In this document: in pieces, positions 1 to 4,925 of the stretch
Layout: every line of letters starts with the position of its first letter
Position numbering within the stretch: the first letter of the stretch is position 1
From: Chloroflexota bacterium
GTDB lineage: Bacteria; Chloroflexota; Anaerolineae; Caldilineales; Caldilineaceae
Direction of reading: 5' to 3'
Length of the DNA stretch: 5,624 nt
Assembly: GCA_003577005.1 (NCBI GenBank)
Contig: QEUW01000495.1
Location: forward strand, 1 to 5,624
Made by a program: the position numbers and the translations under genes
Notes under the pieces: model-generated
Databases searched by the model: none
Seen by the model: the letters and a program-made list of their open reading frames with translations, nothing else
Told to the model about the DNA's origin: nothing

Positions 1-111
1 CGCGATGGTCAGGTCGATCCCTTCCAGCGCGACGGTTGCATTGGATTTGCCGGCGTTGAAGGTCATGCCGACGTTGTCAAGATGGACGATGGGTTGGGTC
101 ATGGAAGCCAT
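1..111 (-). CDS. ABC transporter ATP-binding protein, N-terminal fragment (NitT/TauT family, partial)
   Basis: Only the first 37 codons are in the window; the gene runs off the left edge. The translation starts MASMTQPIVHLDNVGMTF and continues to a 'VALEGIDLTI' segment. That is the usual first beta-strand pattern of ABC ATPases of the SsuB/TauB/NrtD type ('v.l.nv.k.f......ALe.idl.i'), just before where Walker A would be; Walker A itself is outside the window. The ATG at 111 is preferred over the in-frame ATG at 102 because AAGGGA (bases 117-122) sits 5 bases upstream of it. The gene lies 38 bases after the permease stop, so it very likely encodes the cytoplasmic ATPase that powers that permease. 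The substrate cannot be read from this fragment. Confidence 0.85.
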   Translation of the reverse strand, partial: MASMTQPIVHLDNVGMTFNAGKSNATVALEGIDLTIA

Positions 112-149
112 ACAAATCCCTTCGATCTGCTCCCAAAATCCGCTGACAG

Positions 150-1085
150 CTACCTCGCAACCGCCTTCCGATTGCGCAGCGCGTAAGCCTCGACCACCAC
201 GATCAGCAAATAGAACGCAATCCCCACCAGTGCGCTGGCGATGATCGCCGCCCACAGCCGCTGAGGGCCAGAGATGTAATACTGGTTGAAGTTGAGGATC
301 GCCCCGCCCAGCCCGCTGCGGATGCCCGACGGCAACTCGCCAATGATGGCGCCGACAACGCTGGCCGTCGCCGCAATCTTGAAGGCGGTGAAGATGTACG
401 GCAGCGCAGCGGGAAAGCGCAACTTCCAGAGGATGGCCCATGGTGACGCCGCATACGAACGCATCAGCTCCAGCGCCGCCGGGTCAGGCGATCGCAGCCC
501 GCGCAGGGTGTTGATCGTCACCGGGAAAAAGGTGAGATAGGCCGCAATGACCGCTACCGAAAACCACCCTGCCTTGAGCCAGATAATCACCATGGGCGCG
601 ATGGCTAGAATAGGCACCATCTGTGAGGCAACAATATAGGGCATACAGCCCCGTTCCAGCAAATTGAAATGGACGAAAAGCGTCCCCAACAGCAGCCCCA
701 GCGACGCGCCAAGCAGAAAACCGACAATCGCCTCGCGGAAGGTGTAGAGCGCGGCGTTGAAAAGCACCCCGGCCAGGGGCGGCCCCCCGCGGCGCGCCGG
801 GCTGGCGAACGCGCCGGCAATCTCCCAGATGTGGGGCAGATTCAAATCCGACGTGATCTTCCAGCGGAAGGGTGGACTGTGGCTGATCCCAAGCGGATTG
901 GTCTCTGGCCGCCATGGGTCGCCACCCAACCATTTGGCGCCTTCCCAGACCAGCGCAATGAGCAGCAACAGCGCCAGAAACGAGGCGATCTGCCGTACGG
1001 TGCGGCGGGCGCGTGCGGTGCTGGCACTGGCCTGCCACGATGTGGCAGCACTGGGGCGGACGGTTGCTTGGATGGTTGTCGTCAT
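150..1085 (-). CDS. ABC transporter permease, NitT/TauT/pyrimidine-precursor type (BPD_transp_1)
   Basis: This is a 311-residue inner-membrane permease. A charged N-terminal tail (1-31) leads into a first membrane segment (about 33-53). A long extracytoplasmic stretch follows (about 54-106), containing 'DLNLPHIWEI'. The core five-helix BPD_transp_1 region runs from about 110 to 302. The cytoplasmic EAA loop that docks on the ATPase is visible at about 211-230 ('YAASPWAILWKLRFPAALPY'), ending in the family-typical 'PAALPYIFTAFKIA'. The family imports nitrate, sulfonates or thiamine/pyrimidine precursors with a periplasmic NMT1-like binding protein, which is not in this window. The long loop after the first helix looks like a subgroup feature. 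Given the dihydropyrimidinase 12 bases upstream, a pyrimidine, hydantoin or other cyclic ureide is a reasonable inferred substrate. The start ATG at 1085 has an AGGA overlapping the stop codon of the upstream gene, about 10 bases away, so translation may be coupled. Confidence 0.92.
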   Translation of the reverse strand: MTTTIQATVRPSAATSWQASASTARARRTVRQIASFLALLLLIALVWEGAKWLGGDPWRPETNPLGISHSPPFRWKITSDLNLPHIWEIAGAFASPARRGGPPLAGVLFNAALYTFREAIVGFLLGASLGLLLGTLFVHFNLLERGCMPYIVASQMVPILAIAPMVIIWLKAGWFSVAVIAAYLTFFPVTINTLRGLRSPDPAALELMRSYAASPWAILWKLRFPAALPYIFTAFKIAATASVVGAIIGELPSGIRSGLGGAILNFNQYYISGPQRLWAAIIASALVGIAFYLLIVVVEAYALRNRKAVAR

Positions 1086-1097
1086 GGAACGCCAATC

Positions 1098-2504
1098 CTA
1101 AATCACAGTCGCGTGGGGACACCGGTGCAGGAATTGCCCTGCCCCCTGCTGGCCGAGCCAGCGGTCACCGTTGACAACCGTCCGCCCGCGCAGCAGCACC
1201 CGTTCCGGCCAGCCGCGCACGGTCATGCCTTCGTAGACGTTGTAGTCGGTGTTCATGTGGTGCGTCTGTGCGCTGATGGTGTGGCTCTTCTCCGGGTCCC
1301 AGATCACGATATCGGCGTCGGAGCCGGGAGCAATTGTACCCTTGCGCGGGTAAAGACCAAAGATTTTGGCCGGGTTGGTGGACATCAACTCTACAAAGCG
1401 GTTGGCGCTGAATCGTCCCCCATTGACGCCGTGATGCCACATGACGGCCATGCGGTCTTCGATGCCGGGGACGCCGTTGGGAATTTTGGCAAAGCTCTCC
1501 TTGCCGAGCTCCTTGCCCGCCAGCCGCCCGTCCACGCCCCTCTCAAACCAGAAAGGGCAGTGGTCGGTGGAGACGACCTGCACCCCGCCGCTGCGCAACG
1601 TCTGCCAGATCGCCTCGGCGTCCTTGGGTGTGCGCATGGGGGGTGAGCAGACAAATTTGGCTCCCTCGAAGCCAGGTTTGCCCAAGTCATCTTCGAAGAT
1701 GAACAGGTACTGCGTACAGGTCTCGCCCATAACCGGGAAGCCCTTCGCCCGCCCCAGCGCCAACTGTTCCAGCGCCTCGATACAGGTCATGTGGACCACA
1801 TAGAGGGGTGCGCCGGCCACACCCGCCAGCGCCACGGCCCGCCCGGTCGCCTCGCCTTCTACAGCCGCGGGTCTGGTCCTGGCATGGTAGATAGGCGCCG
1901 TCTGCCCTTTGGCAAGCGCTGTAGCGGTCAGTTCGGCAATGACATCACCGTTCTCGGCATGGACCATCGTTAACATACCATGCTCCGCCGCCTTGACCAT
2001 ACTGCGGAAGAGTGTCGTATCGTCTACCTGGAGCACGCCCTTGTAAGCCATAAAGAGCTTGGTGCTGGGGATGCCCTCGTCGATGAGGGCAGGGATCTCG
2101 TCCATCACCTCGGGGCGCAGATCGGTGATGGCGACGTGAAAGCCGTAGTCGATGCACGCCTTGCTTTCCGCCTTTTCGTGCCACGTATCGACCCCTTCTT
2201 TGAGTGAACCACCCTGAGGTTGGATCGCAAAGTCAATGTGCGTGGTGGTTGCACCAAAGGCCGCCGCCCGATGGCCGGTGAAGAAGTCGTCGGACGAGAG
2301 CGTCCCGCCAAAGGGCAGCTCCAGGTGAGTATGCACATCGATACCACCGGGCAGGAGCAACTTGCCCGTGGCGTCGATGACCTCGTGGCCCTCGGTGGGC
2401 AAATTGTGGCCAATCAGCGCAACCTGCTCGCCGTCGATGAGCAGATCGGCCTGGACAGTGTCGCTGGCCGTGACGAGTGTGCCGTTTTGAATGAGTGTTC
2501 CCAT
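1098..2504 (-). CDS. hydA: Dihydropyrimidinase / D-hydantoinase (cyclic amidohydrolase)
   Basis: This 468-residue protein has the full length of the family. These cytoplasmic enzymes open the ring of dihydrouracil, dihydrothymine or 5-substituted hydantoins to N-carbamoyl acids, using two metal ions. All expected metal ligands are visible: H58 and H60 in 'GGIDVHTHLELPFGG', the lysine that is carboxylated (K155 in 'KLFMAYKG'), H182 in 'MVHAENGD', H238 in 'VVHMTCIEAL' and D314 in 'STDHCPF'. The substrate-loop signature 'FAKIPNGVPGIEDRM' is at 338-351. The C-terminal beta-sandwich piece ('GSDADIVIWDPE') is intact. The start is fixed by AGGAG at 2510-2514, 5 bases before the ATG. The gene lies 39 bases after the mrr-like gene and 12 bases before the permease. 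Dihydropyrimidinase and D-hydantoinase cannot be told apart from sequence alone. Allantoinase is less likely, because the 'MAYKG' and 'NGVPGIEDR' context is of the hydantoinase type. Confidence 0.93.
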   Translation of the reverse strand: MGTLIQNGTLVTASDTVQADLLIDGEQVALIGHNLPTEGHEVIDATGKLLLPGGIDVHTHLELPFGGTLSSDDFFTGHRAAAFGATTTHIDFAIQPQGGSLKEGVDTWHEKAESKACIDYGFHVAITDLRPEVMDEIPALIDEGIPSTKLFMAYKGVLQVDDTTLFRSMVKAAEHGMLTMVHAENGDVIAELTATALAKGQTAPIYHARTRPAAVEGEATGRAVALAGVAGAPLYVVHMTCIEALEQLALGRAKGFPVMGETCTQYLFIFEDDLGKPGFEGAKFVCSPPMRTPKDAEAIWQTLRSGGVQVVSTDHCPFWFERGVDGRLAGKELGKESFAKIPNGVPGIEDRMAVMWHHGVNGGRFSANRFVELMSTNPAKIFGLYPRKGTIAPGSDADIVIWDPEKSHTISAQTHHMNTDYNVYEGMTVRGWPERVLLRGRTVVNGDRWLGQQGAGQFLHRCPHATVI

Positions 2505-2543
2505 GAGGTCTCCTACCTGATCTCACCCGGCGCTCTGCCGATG

Positions 2544-3464
2544 TTATCCGTCCTCGCTGAAGTAGTCGGAATCGATCCGCTTCAACTGGTATGTCAACAC
2601 ATTGGTCAACCCAATATCGTAGTCTATCATAAGATCGGCCAGACGCTTCCCGTCAATCAGCACAACTTTGAAATCGATGTTGTTGACATAGGCGCGCGCG
2701 TCAGCGGAAAAGCTGGCGGTGGTGATAAAGATCCCCTTGCGCGCCCGCCTGCCCATGAGCGCCCCGACGAACCGCTGGATTTCGGGCCGGCCCACCGAGC
2801 TACTGCCATCCCAGCGCTTGGCCTGGATATAGATGGTATCAAGCCCAAGCCGGTCTTCATCGATGATGCCATCGATGCCACCGTCGCCGGTCTGGCCCAC
2901 AGCGCGGGCCGCTTCGCTGCGCGAGCCGCCGTACCCCATCTTGACCAGTAATTCGACCACCATCCGCTCGAAGAAGGCAGGCGAGCACTTCATCACCTGC
3001 GCTAAAAGCTCTTGGGCAAGGTTGTCGCGAATTTCTTGATACGCGTCATCCATGACTTCTTCAGGCGTCTTTGTCGCAGCAGGTTCGACCGTTGCTGCTT
3101 CAGACGCATTTGCTTCTGGCTTTGTGTCACGGAATTCGACGAAACTTGGAAATTGCCGCAGAAAATGGATGTCAATACGGGCCGGTTTGCTTGCCAGAAC
3201 CGACCGGCCCTGTTCTGTGATGCTGTAATAGCCGCGCCGTTGCCGTTCCAACAGGCCAGCGCGCGCCAGGTAAACGTGCGCCCACGAAACTCGGTTGTAA
3301 AATTTGGTTTGCCGGTTGCTCGGTATCAGCTCGGTGCGCTCATCTGCTGTTAACTGGAATTCGTCAGCCAGCGACTCCACGGTTTCCGCAATGGAGCGGA
3401 TTTGTCCATCGGACATATATTCGAGCAAGGGGAGCATGATCGACTGAAAATCGGGCACCGCCAT
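2544..3464 (-). CDS. mrr: Mrr-type restriction endonuclease (orphan, probable type IV)
   Basis: This 306-residue protein has the two-domain architecture of Mrr. An N-terminal winged-helix domain (about 3-92; 'MAVPDFQSIMLPLLEYMSDG' then 'QTKFYNRVSWAHVYLARAGL' and 'RRGYYSITEQG') recognises DNA. After an Ala/Glu/Thr-rich linker (about 112-138) comes a PD-(D/E)xK nuclease domain (about 160-282). Its motif is complete: an acidic residue in 'FERMVVELLVKMGY' (E167/E171), D198 in 'GDGGIDG' and Q214-x-K216 in 'IYIQAKRW'. Known Mrr enzymes cut methylated DNA and need no partner methylase, and none is seen here. An in-frame ATG exists at 3560, but I chose 3464. The Mrr domain begins right there, AAGGA (3474-3478) lies 9 bases upstream, and the longer version would translate a degenerate repeat and has no clear ribosome binding site. 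Its position between catabolic genes suggests it arrived as an accessory gene. Confidence 0.93.
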   Translation of the reverse strand: MAVPDFQSIMLPLLEYMSDGQIRSIAETVESLADEFQLTADERTELIPSNRQTKFYNRVSWAHVYLARAGLLERQRRGYYSITEQGRSVLASKPARIDIHFLRQFPSFVEFRDTKPEANASEAATVEPAATKTPEEVMDDAYQEIRDNLAQELLAQVMKCSPAFFERMVVELLVKMGYGGSRSEAARAVGQTGDGGIDGIIDEDRLGLDTIYIQAKRWDGSSSVGRPEIQRFVGALMGRRARKGIFITTASFSADARAYVNNIDFKVVLIDGKRLADLMIDYDIGLTNVLTYQLKRIDSDYFSEDG

Positions 3465-3473
3465 ACTGTTTGT

Positions 3474-3478
3474 TCCTT
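3474..3478 (-). promoter_or_regulatory. Ribosome binding site deciding the mrr start
   Basis: AAGGA on the minus strand, 9 bases before the ATG at 3464. The competing upstream ATG at 3560 is preceded by CCACAAAGTTATCA, which has no Shine-Dalgarno match. This supports the shorter Mrr protein. Confidence 0.7.
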
Positions 3479-3528
3479 CAAACTGGGCGTATTCTGGATT
3501 ATTACTGGCCGGGCCGAGTTCGGCGCCC

Positions 3529-3563
3529 TCATTGGCAATTGAGCGTTGAGCATTAACCATTGA
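3529..3563 (-). repeat. Degenerate 7-base tandem repeat (five units)
   Basis: Read on the minus strand, five adjoining heptads are TCAATGG, TTAATGC, TCAACGC, TCAATTG and CCAATGA, with a rough consensus of TCAATGC. They fill the middle of the 113-base gap between the DUF2283-like stop and the mrr start. Heptanucleotide tandem repeats are known from intergenic regions of some bacteria, notably cyanobacteria. Each unit differs from the consensus at one to three positions, so chance similarity is possible. No clear promoter (-35/-10 pair) or strong terminator hairpin was found in the rest of the gap, 3465-3577. Confidence 0.45.
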
Positions 3564-3577
3564 TAACTTTGTGGCTT

Positions 3578-3862
3578 CTACCCAGGCAAGAGAACAGATT
3601 TCAGCTCTTCAAGCCGGTCAGGCGCTGTTTGTTCACTGTACAGAATGTCCGGGCCAAATAGTGTGTGGATTCGGGCGGAGAAGTTCAAGATATCAATCGT
3701 GATGATTTCGTGCGTTTCGGGATCAAAGCGCACCCATACATCATCGGCTGCTTCCTCAGCAAGCGCAGGCCGCGGCTTCGCTGTAAAGGTGAACGTCAAA
3801 ATGTCCGACTGTGGGTCGTACACAGCTGACTTCAGTTGGCGAGACTTTCCATTTTTTTCCAT
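3578..3862 (-). CDS. DUF2283-like small protein, possible antitoxin partner
   Basis: This is a 94-residue protein with no signal peptide or membrane segment. The core at about 13-62 ('VYDPQSDILTFTFT' ... 'VWVRFDPETHEIITIDILNF') follows the DUF2283 pattern of 'YDpe.D.ly...' then 'v.vd.d..g.ivgieIl..s'. That is a small beta-rich fold of unknown biochemical function. The sequence after residue 63 ('IHTLFGPDILYSEQTAPDRLEELKSVLL') is an extra tail. DUF2283 genes are often found next to small RelE-like genes and are suspected antitoxins. Here the gene overlaps the BECR-like gene upstream by 31 bases in another frame, which fits such a pair. The start has AAGGGG (3871-3876) 8 bases upstream, so it can be translated independently. 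The family call is from pattern recognition. The antitoxin role is inference. Confidence 0.7.
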   Translation of the reverse strand: MEKNGKSRQLKSAVYDPQSDILTFTFTAKPRPALAEEAADDVWVRFDPETHEIITIDILNFSARIHTLFGPDILYSEQTAPDRLEELKSVLLPG

Positions 3863-4197
3863 AACAGGCGCCCCTTCGCGTAAACACGACGTGTCAAGTA
3901 CACCGTACTGACATAGCCACGTACATCATCGCTCTCTGTCACATATTTTACGATAACCACCAAGTGCTTGCCAGCAAAGTCGTCACGGCCACATTCAAGC
4001 CGATAAAAGGCGTGGGATCGAGTGTCGCGCGTGCTTTCAAAGACAAGGCCTGGTGACCGGATTGTTATCTGAATGTCTGCGAGATAGCCGCGAATCTCTG
4101 GATGGCTGCCAGGTGAGCCATTGCCGGCTTTGTTCTGCCAGGTTTCTGCACTGAGTATAACCGGAATACCTGCGTAGTCTTTCGTTTCGAAGATCAT
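3832..4197 (-). CDS. Small putative BECR/RelE-fold nuclease-like protein
   Basis: This 121-residue soluble protein has a layout resembling phage-type BECR (Barnase-EndoU-ColicinE5/D-RelE) domains. There is an opening strand 'IPVILSAETW', a histidine in 'HPEI' (H32-E34), and a helix-strand 'LADIQITIRSPGLVFES'. A tyrosine/arginine strand 'HAFYRLECG' follows, then 'HLVVIVKYV' and a closing 'GYVSTVYLTR...KGRLLWKK'. In that family the early histidine and late Ser/Thr/Tyr or Arg residues are candidates for RNA cleavage; I cannot assign a catalytic set with certainty. The first codon overlaps the Uma2 stop as ATGA (4194-4197) and there is no good ribosome binding site, so translation is probably coupled to Uma2. 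The last 31 bases overlap the DUF2283-like gene. Together they could be a toxin-antitoxin-like pair; that is inference. It could instead be an uncharacterised non-toxic domain. Confidence 0.6.
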   Translation of the reverse strand: MIFETKDYAGIPVILSAETWQNKAGNGSPGSHPEIRGYLADIQITIRSPGLVFESTRDTRSHAFYRLECGRDDFAGKHLVVIVKYVTESDDVRGYVSTVYLTRRVYAKGRLLWKKMESLAN

Positions 4198-4919
4198 TCA
4201 ATTGTCGGGCCACGCTGAATCTGGCGTAACTGCTCAGTGACTGCTTCAGGCAGACCCGCAATCTCGGCGAAGGCCAGGATAGGGCTTGGTGGCTCCGCTC
4301 GGAGGAGCCACTCGAGGTTGACCCAGAAGCCGGGGATCACTGTGGAGCGGTAGACATCGTTTTCATCGACAATGCCGGCTCGATATCGACCCGTCTCATC
4401 GAGCACCCAAAAACTGGCGTTCTCTTTGCCGGGACGTGCATCCACCAGCCAGTATTCGCGCACGCCGGCTGCTTCGTATTCGTCAAACTTGTCGCTGCGG
4501 TCACGGTAAACGCTGCTGGCCGAAATCACTTCGACGATCAGATCGGCGGCGCCTTGCAGTTTCTTTTCGGTAAGGCGATCCAGATGCTCGTTGGCAACAA
4601 AGAGAATATCGGGTTCGCGCGAGTTACTCTCCGGTGTGATCTTCATCTCATAGGGGGCGATGATCACTTCGCCCAACCGAAAGTGCTGTACAAAGCTGAG
4701 CAGCAGCGAGTACAAGAAGCCCACAATCTGCTGATGTCTCATTGTCAGCGGCATAAAGATGATGGCCTCTCCATCCACCCACTCGGCCTGTTTGCTCTCA
4801 TCGATCTGCGTCAAGAACTCTTCATAGCTCATCCGCAGGTGGATATCGCCAGCCCCATTTTCTTGTTCTGCCACCGTCGTCTCAACTGGTTCGGCTACTG
4901 GTGTCTGTGTCAAAGCCAT
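4194..4919 (-). CDS. Uma2 family endonuclease-like protein
   Basis: This 241-residue cytoplasmic protein has a Uma2 (DUF820) domain at about 29-203. The family has a PD-(D/E)xK restriction-endonuclease-like fold. The expected residues are present: D104 in 'REPDILFV', E130 in 'ADLIVEVIS' and a lysine near 144 in 'RDRSDKFDEYEAAGVREYWLVD', a highly typical block. The opening 'MSYEEFLTQIDESKQAEWVDGEAIIF' also fits. Residues 1-25 are a low-complexity Thr/Val/Glu-rich lead. Residues after about 205 form a helical tail ('EAVTEQLRQIQ'). Uma2 genes are abundant in Cyanobacteria and Chloroflexota and their cellular role is not known. The start ATG at 4919 follows the dehydrogenase stop by 6 bases and uses an AAGGAG inside the end of that gene. 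The stop overlaps the next gene as ATGA. Confidence 0.92.
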   Translation of the reverse strand: MALTQTPVAEPVETTVAEQENGAGDIHLRMSYEEFLTQIDESKQAEWVDGEAIIFMPLTMRHQQIVGFLYSLLLSFVQHFRLGEVIIAPYEMKITPESNSREPDILFVANEHLDRLTEKKLQGAADLIVEVISASSVYRDRSDKFDEYEAAGVREYWLVDARPGKENASFWVLDETGRYRAGIVDENDVYRSTVIPGFWVNLEWLLRAEPPSPILAFAEIAGLPEAVTEQLRQIQRGPTIE

Positions 4920-4925
4920 CTCCGC

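Noticed and set aside
484..1122. Minus-strand open frame of 212 codons overlapping the permease
   Set aside because: It is an alternative frame of the permease gene. The translation is His/Arg/Pro-rich and not membrane-like, while the overlapped frame is a clear permease.
669..1646. Long plus-strand open frame of 325 codons
   Set aside because: It runs antisense across the end of the hydantoinase gene and most of the permease gene, both with clear family motifs. Its translation is Pro/Arg/Gly-rich with no recognisable domain. It is a high-GC shadow frame.
2505..2543. Separate promoter for the hydantoinase operon
   Set aside because: The 39-base gap holds a good ribosome binding site but no recognisable -35/-10 pair. 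A promoter inside mrr cannot be excluded from sequence alone.
2220..2951. Plus-strand open frame of 243 codons spanning the hydantoinase-mrr gap
   Set aside because: It is antisense to the N-terminus of hydantoinase and the catalytic domain of Mrr, with no domain and no convincing ribosome binding site.
3465..3577. Promoter or terminator in the gap before mrr
   Set aside because: A TTGCCA and a TAATAAT are present but 28 bases apart, which is too far. The only hairpin found (GCCG-AACT-CGGC) has a 4-base stem and no T-run.
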